Origin: Pseudomonas sp. UMAB-08
GTDB lineage: Bacteria > Pseudomonadota > Gammaproteobacteria > Pseudomonadales > Pseudomonadaceae
Assembly (NCBI RefSeq): GCF_900095225.1
Contig: NZ_LT607422.1
Coordinates: 64,780-128,779, forward strand
DNA: 64,000 nucleotides
Direction: 5' to 3'
Below are positions 52,631 through 61,496 of this stretch, piece by piece. Positions within the stretch are counted from its first letter, which is position 1; every line of letters begins with the position of its first letter. The position numbers and the translations under genes are program-made. The notes beneath the pieces were generated by a model. The model saw only the letters and a list, made by a program, of their open reading frames with translations, had not been told where the DNA came from and did no database searches.

Positions 52631-54541
52631 TCAGGACAAGGCTTCCAGCTCGGCCTGCATACCTTCAAGCAGTTCGAGGGCTTCCATCCAGGCTTCTTCA
52701 AGCTCGGCTTCACGCACCTTCAGTTTGGCTTGATCAGCCAGCAGGTCGCGCAACTTGTCTTTGTTCGCCGCCTCGTAGTTCGCACTGTCGGCCAATCCGG
52801 CTTCGACCTTGGTCAGCTTTTCATGCAGCGTGCCAAGGTCTCGTTCAAGCTTGTCAGCCTCGCGCTTGTGCGGTGCCAGCTGTTGACGCAAAGCGGCGGC
52901 CTGTTGGCGCTGGGCTTTCTTGTCGGTTTTATCGGCATTGACCGGCGTGTTGCTGACCGGTGCATTCCGCAAACGATAATCCACCAGCCAGCGCGCGTAG
53001 TCTTCCAGGTCGCCATCGAAGGTCTGTACCAGACCATCAGCCACCAACAAGAAGTCGTCGGTGGTGCTTTTAAGCAGATGCCGATCGTGGGAAACCACCA
53101 ATACCGCGCCACTGAATTCCTGGAGGGCCATGGTCAAGGCCAGGCGCATCTCCAGATCCAGGTGGTTGGTCGGTTCGTCGAGCAGCAACAGGTTTGGCTT
53201 GCCCCAGGCGATCAAGGCCAACGCCAGACGCGCTTTTTCGCCGCCGGAAAAATTCAGTACCGGCTCGTCCAGACGCGGACCGCGGAAGTCGAAACCACCG
53301 AGGAAGTCGCGCAAGGTCTGCTCGCGCTCGGTCGGCGCAATACGTTGCAGGTGTAACAGCGGGCTGGCTTTGGAGTCTAGGGAGTCCAGCTGATGTTGAG
53401 CGAAGTAGCCAACAATCAGGTTTTCGCCACGCACCAATCGCCCGCTCAACGGCTCAAGCTCGCCCGCGAGGTTTTTGATCAGCGTCGATTTACCCGCCCC
53501 GTTAGGGCCGAGCAAACCGATCCGCGCACCCGGCGTAAGCTGTAATTTGACCTTTTCCAGTACGGCCCTTTCGCCGTAGCCCAAACGCGCATCAGAAAGA
53601 TCGAGCAGCGGGCTGGAAATTTTATCGGACTCACGGAAGGTAAAGTCGAACGGCGAATCGACATGCGCCGCCGACAACTCTTCCATACGCTCAAGGGCTT
53701 TGATCCGGCTTTGAGCCTGACGGGCCTTGGTCGCCTGAGCCTTGAAGCGTGCAATGAATTTCTCCATGTGCGCGCGCTGCACCTGTTGCTTGTCGTAGGC
53801 CTGCTGTTGCTGGGCCAGACGCTCGGCACGGGCGCGCTCGAAGGCGCTGTAGCCCCCGCGATAGAGAATGATTTTTTTCTGCTCGACGTGAGCGATGTGA
53901 TCCACCACCGCATCGAGGAAATCCCTGTCGTGGGAGATCAGCAGCAGGGTGCCGGTGTAGCTCTTAAGCCAGTCTTCGAGCCACAGAATGGCGTCGAGGT
54001 CCAAGTGGTTGGTCGGCTCATCGAGCAGCAACAGGTCCGACGGACACATCAGCGCTTGCGCAAGGTTCAGACGCATCCGCCAGCCACCGGAGAAATCTCC
54101 GACCTGACGTTCTGTCTGTTCATTGGTAAAGCCCAGCCCGGCAAGCAACTTTCGCGCTCGCGCATCGGCGGTGTAGCCGTCGGCACTGTCCAGCTCGGCA
54201 TGCAAGCGCGCTTGCGCGGCGCCATCGTGCGCGGCTTCGGCGGCGGCCAGATCGCTCTGTACCTGGCGCAGGCGCAAGTCGCCGTCCAGCACATAGTCCA
54301 CGGCCAGGCGATCGAGTGTGTCGACCTCCTGGCGCATGTGGGCAATGCGCCAATCGGCAGGCACAAGGCAGTCGCCGCCGTCCGGGGTCAGTTCACCCCG
54401 CAACAAAGCGAACAGGCTCGATTTGCCGGCGCCATTGGCGCCGATCAGGCCGGCTTTATGGCCGGGGTGCAGGGTCAGCTCAGCGTCTTCTAGCAGACGT
54501 TGCGGGCCACGCTGTAAAGTCAGGTTTTGAAGTCGAATCAT
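52631..54541 (-). CDS. ABC-F family ATPase (YheS/Uup type)
   Basis: 636 residues from ATG 54541 (MIRLQNLTLQRGPQRLLEDA). Two ATPase domains: Walker A GANGAGKSS and GPNGAGKST, signatures DFSGGWRMRL and NFSGGEKARL, Walker B LLLLDEPTNHLDLD and LLLLDEPTNHLDLE. A PtIM-type linker rich in Arg/Gln lies between. The C-terminal ~90 residues are a coiled coil (READKLERDLGTLHEKLTKVE). There are no membrane segments, so it is a ribosome-associated translation factor type. It diverges from the TIGR02444 gene. Confidence 0.94.
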   Translation of the reverse strand: MIRLQNLTLQRGPQRLLEDAELTLHPGHKAGLIGANGAGKSSLFALLRGELTPDGGDCLVPADWRIAHMRQEVDTLDRLAVDYVLDGDLRLRQVQSDLAAAEAAHDGAAQARLHAELDSADGYTADARARKLLAGLGFTNEQTERQVGDFSGGWRMRLNLAQALMCPSDLLLLDEPTNHLDLDAILWLEDWLKSYTGTLLLISHDRDFLDAVVDHIAHVEQKKIILYRGGYSAFERARAERLAQQQQAYDKQQVQRAHMEKFIARFKAQATKARQAQSRIKALERMEELSAAHVDSPFDFTFRESDKISSPLLDLSDARLGYGERAVLEKVKLQLTPGARIGLLGPNGAGKSTLIKNLAGELEPLSGRLVRGENLIVGYFAQHQLDSLDSKASPLLHLQRIAPTEREQTLRDFLGGFDFRGPRLDEPVLNFSGGEKARLALALIAWGKPNLLLLDEPTNHLDLEMRLALTMALQEFSGAVLVVSHDRHLLKSTTDDFLLVADGLVQTFDGDLEDYARWLVDYRLRNAPVSNTPVNADKTDKKAQRQQAAALRQQLAPHKREADKLERDLGTLHEKLTKVEAGLADSANYEAANKDKLRDLLADQAKLKVREAELEEAWMEALELLEGMQAELEALS

Positions 54542-54581
54542 AATGGCGGCGGAGTCTACCAGCTTCGTCCGGAACAAGTAG

Positions 54582-55073
54582 ATGACTATGCCTTCTGATC
54601 TGTGGAGTTTCACCCTCATTCTTTATACCCGCCCGGGTGTGGAACAGGCGTGTTTGCGCCTGCAAGCCAGCGGCGCCAACGTTTGCACGCTGCTGTGTGG
54701 TGCCTGGCTGGGGCAACGCGGCGTGGTTTGCACCGCCGACCGTTTGCGGAAAATCAGACAATTGGCCACGCCCTGGCACGATGATGTGGTGCAACCCCTC
54801 AGGGCATTGCGCACCCGTTGGCGAGCAGCGGCGGTCAATGACGTCGAATGGGGGAAGTTGCGCGAGCAGGTAAAGGGTCTGGAACTGGAGGCAGAGCGCG
54901 AATTGCTTTCGCGGCTTGAAGCACTGACGCAGGACTGGTCAGCAGGGACACCGAAAGATCTGATGGCGTGGCTGGAAGGTCTGATGGCGTGGCTGGAAGG
55001 TCTTGCGGGCGACGCTGCCCACCAGAACCTCGACGCGCTGCACGTGCTGCGCGTCGAGGCGAACCAGCCTTAG
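54582..55073 (+). CDS. TIGR02444-family protein with an internal 7-residue duplication
   Basis: 163 residues. DLWSFTLILYTRPGVEQACLRLQ and CTLLCGAWLGQRGV are typical of this small Pseudomonas family, function unknown. Near the C-terminus LMAWLEG occurs twice in direct succession, caused by an exact 21-bp tandem repeat at 54960-55001. ATG 54582 is used (MTMPSD); ATG 54588 is possible. Its 3' end overlaps algP by 4 bp. Confidence 0.85.
   Translation: MTMPSDLWSFTLILYTRPGVEQACLRLQASGANVCTLLCGAWLGQRGVVCTADRLRKIRQLATPWHDDVVQPLRALRTRWRAAAVNDVEWGKLREQVKGLELEAERELLSRLEALTQDWSAGTPKDLMAWLEGLMAWLEGLAGDAAHQNLDALHVLRVEANQP
54960..55001 (+). repeat. Exact 21-bp tandem duplication inside the TIGR02444 gene
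   Basis: CTGATGGCGTGGCTGGAAGG plus T is present at 54960-54980 and again at 54981-55001 with no mismatch. It keeps the frame and adds LMAWLEG once. The lack of any difference points to a recent slip or a contingency-type repeat. Confidence 0.95.
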
Positions 55074-55948
55074 GAAGCGCTGATAGGTGTGACGTTGCCA
55101 GTCGCTGGCACTGCTGCAGGGACAACGGCAGTCGGCGTGGTGGACGCTGACGGCGTTGCAGGTTTTGCAACAGGCTTGGCGGCTGGTTTCACTGCGGCAG
55201 GCTTGGCAGCCACTTTGGCGGGAGCCTTGGCAGTTGGCGCTTTAACCAGAGCAGGTTTGGCGGCTGGCTTGGCGGCGGCTGTTTTAACCGGTGCCTTGAC
55301 CGCAGGTTTCACGACCGGCTTGGCAGCGGGTTTAGCGGCGGTTGCAGCAACTGCTTTTTTCGCGACAGGCTTGGCAGCAACTTTTGCGGCTGGCTTGGCA
55401 GCTACAGCAGGCGCTTTAGCAGCGGGTTTGGCAGGCGCCTTGACCGGAGCTTTTGCAGCCGTTTTTGCAGGGGCCTTCGCGGCGGCTGTTTTAGCCGGAG
55501 CTTTGGCGGCTGCAGGCGCGGAGGCTTTTACAGCTACCGGTTTCGCATCACGCAGGCTCAAGGTTTTACCCACGGCCTCTTTGACACGACCAATGCCCTG
55601 AGCCAGCTTCAGGCTCTCTTGAGCATCGCGCTTGAGCTGCAGAATGTAAGTGCGGGTTTCAGACTGACGAGATTTCAGTGCATCGAGCAACTCTTCAAGC
55701 TCAGACACGCCCTGCTTGGCTTTGGCTTGCGCCTTGGCTTTACCGGCGGTAGCGGCATCCTGCAATTTGATGCGGGATTTGTGCAGTTTTTCCTGAGCTT
55801 TACCGCGTTGCTTTTCCAATTTGGCGAGCAATTTTTCAGCATCAGCCATCGCTTGGGAGCAAGCGCTTTCAAGATGTTCGAGCAGGCTGCTCGAGAGCTG
55901 TTGGAGCAAATGCAATGGGGTGTTTACTGGCTTCTTTTGGGCCGACAT
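55070..55948 (-). CDS. algP: AlgP (AlgR3), histone H1-like regulatory protein
   Basis: 292 residues. The N-terminal ~115 residues are a helical, phasin-like coiled coil (LHLLQQLSSSLLEHLESACS). From about residue 135 the protein is a long run of Lys-Pro-Ala-Ala type repeats (AAKAPAKT, KPAAKPV), like the histone H1 tail. It binds DNA and is linked to algD regulation in P. aeruginosa. AGGAGG precedes ATG 55948. The repeats are GC-rich and slip-prone, and the count should be taken with care. Confidence 0.93.
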   Translation of the reverse strand: MSAQKKPVNTPLHLLQQLSSSLLEHLESACSQAMADAEKLLAKLEKQRGKAQEKLHKSRIKLQDAATAGKAKAQAKAKQGVSELEELLDALKSRQSETRTYILQLKRDAQESLKLAQGIGRVKEAVGKTLSLRDAKPVAVKASAPAAAKAPAKTAAAKAPAKTAAKAPVKAPAKPAAKAPAVAAKPAAKVAAKPVAKKAVAATAAKPAAKPVVKPAVKAPVKTAAAKPAAKPALVKAPTAKAPAKVAAKPAAVKPAAKPVAKPATPSASTTPTAVVPAAVPATGNVTPISAS

Positions 55949-56162
55949 GACTGACCTCCTGGCTGGCTTGATTGCGGCTCATACTAGACCTCTGCCTGCA
56001 CCGCCGCTAGGCCATGTTGACAGTAACAATGGCCGTGCGTTTCACGACGGGGTGAAAGTGGGTAGAAGAGTGTGTGACAACCTCATGAAATTCCTTTCAT
56101 GCCGAGCAACACCTTAGCGATTGCACTGGCATAATTGCCCTCTTCCCAGGCTGGAGAGCACC

Positions 56163-56840
56163 ATGTCGCGTTACATATTAATGTCTCTGTTTCTCTTGCT
56201 ACCACTCGCTCAAGCTGCTGAAACCGCCACCCCGGCTAATGACCATGACCTTGCCTACAGTCTGGGCGCGAGCCTTGGCGAGCGCCTGCGCCAGGAGGTT
56301 CCGGACCTACAGCTTCCGGCGCTGATCGAAGGGCTGCAGCGGGCCTATCAAGGCAAGCCGCTCGCGCTTAAAGATGAGCGCATTGAACAGATACTCAGAG
56401 ACCATGATGCTTCAATGGCGCAGGCAGAAGACACGCCGCCCCCAGAGCCGCAAAGCGAAGTTGCCATGAGTACCGAGCAACGCTTTCTGGACAGCGAAAA
56501 AGCCAAACCGGGCGTTCGTGTCCTGGAGGACGGGATTCTGCTGACAGAGCTGACCCCGGGCAACGGTGCAAAACCGACGACTTCGGACCGAGTGCAAGTG
56601 CGCTATGTAGGTCGGCTGCCGGATGGGACCATCTTCGATCAAAACAGCCAACCCCAATGGTTCCGCCTTGATAGCGTAATCGCCGGCTGGACCAGCGCAT
56701 TGCAAGGCATGCCGGTGGGTGCGAAATGGCGGCTGGTCATTCCTTCCGCGCAAGCCTATGGCGCAGAAGGTGCCGGGGATCTGATTGATCCTTACACACC
56801 GCTGGTGTTCGAAATTGAGCTATTGGGTGTCGCTCCGTAA
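56163..56840 (+). CDS. FKBP-type peptidyl-prolyl cis-trans isomerase
   Basis: 225 residues from ATG 56163 with GGAGAG before it. Signal peptide MSRYILMSLFLLLPLAQA, then an FkpA-type dimerising N-terminal domain (LAYSLGASLGERLRQEV) and the FKBP domain from about residue 120 (VQVRYVGRLPDGTIFDQN, VIAGWTSALQGMPVGAKWRL, VIPSAQAYGAEGAG). It assists folding of proteins in the periplasm. It lies between algP and algQ as in PAO1. Confidence 0.94.
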   Translation: MSRYILMSLFLLLPLAQAAETATPANDHDLAYSLGASLGERLRQEVPDLQLPALIEGLQRAYQGKPLALKDERIEQILRDHDASMAQAEDTPPPEPQSEVAMSTEQRFLDSEKAKPGVRVLEDGILLTELTPGNGAKPTTSDRVQVRYVGRLPDGTIFDQNSQPQWFRLDSVIAGWTSALQGMPVGAKWRLVIPSAQAYGAEGAGDLIDPYTPLVFEIELLGVAP

Positions 56841-56894
56841 GAGCGAGGGATCAGAAACCGGGGCGCAGGGCGCGCGCCCGGTAATGTCGAGGCT

Positions 56895-57368
56895 TCAGGC
56901 CTGGGCCACGTCTTTTATTTCATGAGAGGTGTGCAGCACTTCGATCAGACAGTCTTCAAGTTCGAAGCGCTCATGCAGCAGACCGCCCAGTTTCTTGAGC
57001 TCGACGGCAACGACTTCGCCATCGGAGCAATCGCCTTTGTCGCAGCGATCATTGAACGCCAACGCCACTTCAGTGATGACATCCAGACGCGGATAAATCT
57101 TCTCAGCCAACTCAAGGCCACGCTCATCGCCGAAGGCCTTGGCCTCATTGGTCAGCTGTTCGTAGACTTCGAAATGCCCCGCCGAAACGTAATCGACCAG
57201 AATTTCGCAGAATTTCTGCAGAGATACGCGGTCATCCGCCAACGCCTCGGGCGTTCCGCCGAGAGCACCGTAGGCTCGGACCAACTCGTGACGCTCCTTC
57301 AACCAGCGATCGATCAGCAGGTTGACCCCGCCCCAACGCTCCTGAGCATTCTGACAACTTTCCAACAT
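56895..57368 (-). CDS. algQ: AlgQ, Rsd-type anti-sigma-70 regulator
   Basis: 157 residues from ATG 57368 (MLESCQNAQERWGGVNLLID), the standard opening of the Rsd/AlgQ family. The protein is helical with LVDYVSAGHFEVYEQLTNEA and HERFELEDCLIEVLH. It binds region 4 of RpoD and shifts polymerase toward other sigma factors; in P. aeruginosa it affects alginate and siderophores. The frame opens further upstream but without a site. The 207-bp gap to dsbB carries its promoter. Confidence 0.95.
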   Translation of the reverse strand: MLESCQNAQERWGGVNLLIDRWLKERHELVRAYGALGGTPEALADDRVSLQKFCEILVDYVSAGHFEVYEQLTNEAKAFGDERGLELAEKIYPRLDVITEVALAFNDRCDKGDCSDGEVVAVELKKLGGLLHERFELEDCLIEVLHTSHEIKDVAQA

Positions 57369-57575
57369 GATGATCTCTCTTCCCTTCAGGGTCATGCTGC
57401 TCTGTACCCGCCTCCAGACTTTCTAATAAATCTCGATGCCAGAGACGGGTCTGATAAAGCCAGATAGGCAGCATATTTCCAATGACGCGTGCGGCCAAGA
57501 TTATGCCCGCACGCTAACCCCATCAAGGTACGCAGGAGATAAAGTTCATACAAGCGTTTAATCCTTACCCGAATT

Positions 57576-58091
57576 TCAGGCCTCCTGTGCATCGTTCGCG
57601 CCGACGCCGACGCGCTGAAACAACGGGTAAGCCGCAAACAGAATCATGCCGGCGAACGCCAAAAGGCTCCATTCGGCAACGCTCATACCCAGCAGCGACC
57701 AATGGATTTCAATACAGCCGGCGGCGCATTTGAATACCTGCGCAAGAAGCAGGGGCACGGCCTCCTGTGCGGAGTTCGGCGCGTGCAGGCAGGCCGTTAC
57801 GTCTTCCCTAAGCGGGCTTTGCAGCCAGACCTGACTCCCCGCCGCCACCGCCCCTGAAAGGGCGCAGAGCAAAGCCAAAAGCGAGTAGATCCGCCAACCG
57901 GCCTTACCGGGCGCATGTAAAACCGCGAGCAGGCAAATGACACCGAAGGTGATCAAAAAAACACGTTGAATGATGCACAGCGGGCAGGGGCGAAGCCCTA
58001 CGCCATACTCCAGATATAACGCTGCGCAAGTGACAAGCGCACAGGCAATAAATGCCAAGAGGAACAGAGAGCGCGAGCGGGCCAGGTGCAT
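57576..58091 (-). CDS. dsbB: DsbB/DsbH-type disulfide bond formation protein
   Basis: 171 residues with four membrane spans. The first redox pair is RPCPLCIIQR (C36, C39); the second includes C101 (VTACLHAP) and C122 or C126 (FKCAAGC). It reoxidises DsbA and passes electrons to ubiquinone, tying it to the ubi genes in the window by function. The place between algQ and hemY matches PAO1 dsbH. Confidence 0.94.
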   Translation of the reverse strand: MHLARSRSLFLLAFIACALVTCAALYLEYGVGLRPCPLCIIQRVFLITFGVICLLAVLHAPGKAGWRIYSLLALLCALSGAVAAGSQVWLQSPLREDVTACLHAPNSAQEAVPLLLAQVFKCAAGCIEIHWSLLGMSVAEWSLLAFAGMILFAAYPLFQRVGVGANDAQEA

Positions 58092-58244
58092 GGCTAATCC
58101 GTAACAGAATGCGAGGTCTATTACGGTAGAGGAAAGCGCATAACCCTTTCAAGACGGGGGCGTAGCGATACTTCTGCAATCTTGTAGGCGTGTGCTGACG
58201 CAGTTGAGCGGATTTAATACCGCGCTCTGCAAGATCATTCCTGC

Positions 58245-58264
58245 GCCCTACGGAATGGTAGGGC
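58245..58264 (-). terminator. Hairpin downstream of hemY
   Basis: GCCCTAC/GTAGGGC is a perfect 7-bp stem with a 6-nt loop, about 36 bases after the hemY stop on the minus strand. There is no T-run, so it may be a terminator for the hem transcript or a single REP-like unit. Confidence 0.4.
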
Positions 58265-58300
58265 ACCTCCTACAAAACGGGGTCGGACACCCCCTCCAGA

Positions 58301-59539
58301 CTAGGCCCGGCCTACTGCCGGAAGCGGACGTGCCAGCAAACGCTCGTCAAGCATGCCCAGGCCTTCTTGAAACAGCTGATTACTGCGTTCGGTCTCACCC
58401 AGTCGTGCCAACAATCGAGCCAGTTCGGCGCAAGCTTCCGGGTTACGTTGCTGGCCGAGACTGCTTTCCAGATAGTCCCGCGCCTTGCCCCACAGGCTGC
58501 TTTGCAGGCACAAACGACCCAGCGTCAATAACAGGCTCGGATCATCAGGATGACTTTTGAGCCAACCTTCAGCCGTTTGCAGTTGTCGCGCGGGATCGCG
58601 GCCCCGCAACAATCCATAAAGACGGGCCAGATGGCTGTTGTAGTCGCGCTTGAGCGCTGTACGCAGCGCCTCTTCCGCCTCGGCATCGGCACCCAGCTGG
58701 CGCAATTGTTCGGCATAGGCCAGGACCAACGGCGGCTCCTGACGTTGTGCCGAGGTCAGCTGTTGCCACGCTTTGTTGAGCGACTGCAGACCCGCTTCGC
58801 CCTCCTCCCCGCGTTGCGCAGCAAGGGTGAGATTCTCGCCCCAGGCACGCCGCTCCAGCTCAGCCAGCTCAGACGGCGGCAGCACTTTGTCCTTGCGCAG
58901 CTCGGGCATCAGTCGAATCAGTGACGACCAATCCCCACGCTGCTGATACAAACGTTGTAGCTGGCGCAACACCTGGGCGTTATGCGGGTGGCGATCATGC
59001 ATCGCTTGCAAGGTCACCAATGCACTGTCGATGTCGCCGCGATCCTGCTGCAGTTGCGCGTGACTCAACGCAATCGCCAGCTCGGCTTGCGGCTGGCGCT
59101 CCAGCGCTCTCTCGAGCAGGTTGTCACAGTCCTCGTAACGGCCCAGTTCATTTGCCGCGCGTGCAGCGCCCAGGTAATACAACAGCGGCTGACGCTCAGC
59201 TTCAGCGGCACGCTGGAGATGGCGCTGGGCACTGGCCCAACGGCCCTCGGCGAGGTCCATCTGACCGTGCTCGATCGCCAGTTGCACACGGCGGCTGCGG
59301 TTATACCGCGACCACGGATTGACCACCCCACCCGACGCTGTCAGGAGATTGAACAAAGCCCGCAGCAGGAAAACCACCAGCCAGATCACCACCAGCAGCG
59401 CCAGCGTTGCCCATAGGCTCGATTCGTAACGGAAGTTTTGGTACGCGATCAACACGTAGCCCGAGTGCTCGGAGATAGCGACACCAATCAACGCCGCGAC
59501 AACAATCACCGCGAACAGGATCAGGTAGGCACGCTTCAT
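58301..59539 (-). CDS. hemY: HemY-family tetratricopeptide membrane protein
   Basis: 412 residues. Two N-terminal spans (YLILFAVIVVAALIGVAI, LLVVIWLVVFLLRALFNLL) are followed by TPR-like helical repeats (ASAQRHLQRAAEAERQPLLYY, NEALERQPQAELAIALSHAQ-like units). It is the gammaproteobacterial HemY linked with haem synthesis, not the protoporphyrinogen oxidase of the same name. The start overlaps the hemX stop by 4 bp, showing a coupled operon. Confidence 0.92.
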   Translation of the reverse strand: MKRAYLILFAVIVVAALIGVAISEHSGYVLIAYQNFRYESSLWATLALLVVIWLVVFLLRALFNLLTASGGVVNPWSRYNRSRRVQLAIEHGQMDLAEGRWASAQRHLQRAAEAERQPLLYYLGAARAANELGRYEDCDNLLERALERQPQAELAIALSHAQLQQDRGDIDSALVTLQAMHDRHPHNAQVLRQLQRLYQQRGDWSSLIRLMPELRKDKVLPPSELAELERRAWGENLTLAAQRGEEGEAGLQSLNKAWQQLTSAQRQEPPLVLAYAEQLRQLGADAEAEEALRTALKRDYNSHLARLYGLLRGRDPARQLQTAEGWLKSHPDDPSLLLTLGRLCLQSSLWGKARDYLESSLGQQRNPEACAELARLLARLGETERSNQLFQEGLGMLDERLLARPLPAVGRA

Positions 59540-60654
59540 GGACGGGCCTCCTGCTTGGCAGGTGCGGCAGGCTGCTCGATAGACGCATGACGACGCTCAA
59601 GGTAAGCCTGCACGGCGCTCAGGCTTTGCGCCAGATCGGGTGTCATCACCGATACCGGCTGAGTAATCAGGGCTTGAAGGCGCTCATCCAGGAACTTGCT
59701 TTGCGGGTTGTCCTGATTGAAATTACTGAGCAGCACACTGCGCGCTTCAGTCAGGGCCTGGCTGTACACCTGCGGCTCGCCATTGAGCGCTGCCCACTGA
59801 GCTTGCTCCAGCGCCAGGGTCAAGGCCAGCCGAACCTGTGTCAAGCTCTGTCCGGCCAGCAGTGGACGAATGTTTTTGTCAGCATTGAAGTCGATACGAA
59901 TGTAGTGCGAGAGTTTATCCCACCACTGCACCCAGCGACTGGAGTTGTCACTGTCGGAGGTCAATCCCAGCAACGACCCTCCCCTGTCTTCATATTCGGG
60001 CGCCAACGCATTGAGCTGCGCGGCCTGATCACGCAGGGCCGCCAATTGCAGAAACAGGCCGGTGCGATCAGGCTGCTCTACGCTGCGCAACGCAGCCAGG
60101 CTTTTGGCCAATTGCTCGCGCGCGGCAAAGGAACCCGGGTCATCCTGTTCGCGAAGGATTTCATCCGCACCCTGCACCAGCGCCTGAGCACTGTTGATAT
60201 CTTGCAGCGCCGACAAGCGCAAGCTCGCCAGACGCACCAGATGCTCGGCTTCGGCCAGTCGCCAGTCTTTGCGGCTGGCACCCAGCACAGTTTCCAGACG
60301 CTGACTCAGACGCTGCTGATCGCCCTGAAGCTGGGCGACCAGTTGCCGACGATTTTCAAGTTCATCCGCTGCGGGCAACTGTGCAAGACGCGTCGCCAAC
60401 TGGAGCTCGTTCTCTTTGAGCGTCTGAGTCTGCGCGCCAATATCCTGCAATTGCCCCGACTGTTGCTGATGGCCAGCCAGCAGAATGCGCACCTGCCAGA
60501 CACCCCAGCCACCGGCAGCAACACCCGCAGCGCCCAGCAGTAACGCTAAAATCACCAGACTATTGCCACGACGCTTCGAAGGCTCGGTCGACGTTGGCGC
60601 AGGCGCTTCAAGCCGCGGTTCAAGATTCTCTTTAGGCAAGACTGTTTCGCTCAC
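59536..60654 (-). CDS. hemX: HemX, uroporphyrinogen-III C-methyltransferase-like membrane protein
   Basis: 372 residues from GTG 60654, supported by AAAGGATGG upstream. One membrane span (NSLVILALLLGAAGVAAGGWGVW) is followed by a long coiled coil and helical domain (LAQLPAADELENRRQLVAQLQ, LVRLASLRLSALQDINSAQ). No methyltransferase motifs are seen, so the annotated enzyme name is only by tradition. It lies between hemD and hemY. Confidence 0.92.
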   Translation of the reverse strand: MSETVLPKENLEPRLEAPAPTSTEPSKRRGNSLVILALLLGAAGVAAGGWGVWQVRILLAGHQQQSGQLQDIGAQTQTLKENELQLATRLAQLPAADELENRRQLVAQLQGDQQRLSQRLETVLGASRKDWRLAEAEHLVRLASLRLSALQDINSAQALVQGADEILREQDDPGSFAAREQLAKSLAALRSVEQPDRTGLFLQLAALRDQAAQLNALAPEYEDRGGSLLGLTSDSDNSSRWVQWWDKLSHYIRIDFNADKNIRPLLAGQSLTQVRLALTLALEQAQWAALNGEPQVYSQALTEARSVLLSNFNQDNPQSKFLDERLQALITQPVSVMTPDLAQSLSAVQAYLERRHASIEQPAAPAKQEARP

Positions 60655-60728
60655 GTATCCATCCTTTGCATTAGGGCGCAGTCACATCAATGACGACTCT
60701 ATTCTGAATGAGCCCGTCTTTGCTACGT

Positions 60729-61496
60729 CTAGAGGGCAGGCCCGGGGTGTTCCCGTAACGCCGCCAGCAAAGCCGCGGCGTTAGCGCCACGGCAATCCAC
60801 AACTGTCTGGGCACCGGCGGCATGCGCCAACTCGGCAACCCGGGGGCTCGGTACAAACAGCGGTAACAGGGCCACGTCAGGCCAGGCATCGCCCGCCAAT
60901 TCACGCAGGTGTTCAAAACCCTGCCCACTGCTGACCACCAGGCCGTTCAAGCGTTCCGCTTCGATACGGCGCGGCAGCTCCGAAACTGCATAGTGCGGCA
61001 TATTACGTCGGTACAACGGCAGATAATCGACACTAGCACCTAGATCGCGTAACCGCTCGGCCAGTAGTTCTCGGCCACCTTCCCCGCGCAGAATCAATAC
61101 GCGAGCTCCCGGCAGCGCCAACGCTTGCTGCAACTGCGGCAACGCGAGCAAGGCTTCGCTGTCATCGGCACGCGCGGGGTACGTGACGTCCAGGCCGTAG
61201 TCTTCAAGAATCTGCGCCGTCGCCGCGCCAACGCTGAACCATTGCTGTATCGGCGGTTGCGGCCAGAGTTCGTCGATCAACGCCAAACCCAGACGTGCGG
61301 CTGGCTTGCTGACCACGATGACCACCCGGTAAAGGTCCAGGTCGAAAATGATCGAACGCTGCGCTGGCGTAATCGCCAGCGGCTCGATGTCCAGCAACGG
61401 CAGGCTACTGCTGTAGATGCCGGCCTCGGCCAGCACTGCCGCCAGCGCCGCCGACTCCTGCGCAGGACGGGTCAATAGCAGTCGCCAACCGGTCAC
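60729..61496 (-). CDS. hemD: Uroporphyrinogen-III synthase
   Basis: 255 residues from GTG 61496. MTGWRLLLTRPAQESAALAA at the start and VVIVVSKPAARLGLALID, VLILRGEGGRELLAERL and LNGLVVSSGQGFEHL are marks of the two-domain HemD fold. It closes hydroxymethylbilane into uroporphyrinogen III. It overlaps the hemC stop by 4 bp; hemX begins 74 bp later. Confidence 0.92.
   Translation of the reverse strand: MTGWRLLLTRPAQESAALAAVLAEAGIYSSSLPLLDIEPLAITPAQRSIIFDLDLYRVVIVVSKPAARLGLALIDELWPQPPIQQWFSVGAATAQILEDYGLDVTYPARADDSEALLALPQLQQALALPGARVLILRGEGGRELLAERLRDLGASVDYLPLYRRNMPHYAVSELPRRIEAERLNGLVVSSGQGFEHLRELAGDAWPDVALLPLFVPSPRVAELAHAAGAQTVVDCRGANAAALLAALREHPGPAL

Noticed and set aside
55090..55540. Repeat tract in algP as a CRISPR-like or VNTR array
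   Set aside because: The repeats are degenerate codon-level Lys/Pro/Ala repeats within a known protein family, not spacer-separated units.
55089..55601. Plus-strand Ala/Gly-rich frame inside algP
   Set aside because: Low-complexity mirror of the Lys-Pro-Ala repeats.
57541..57566. Palindrome-like CATACAAGCGTTTAA upstream of algQ as a TetR-type operator
   Set aside because: Imperfect symmetry and no regulator gene nearby; too weak to list.
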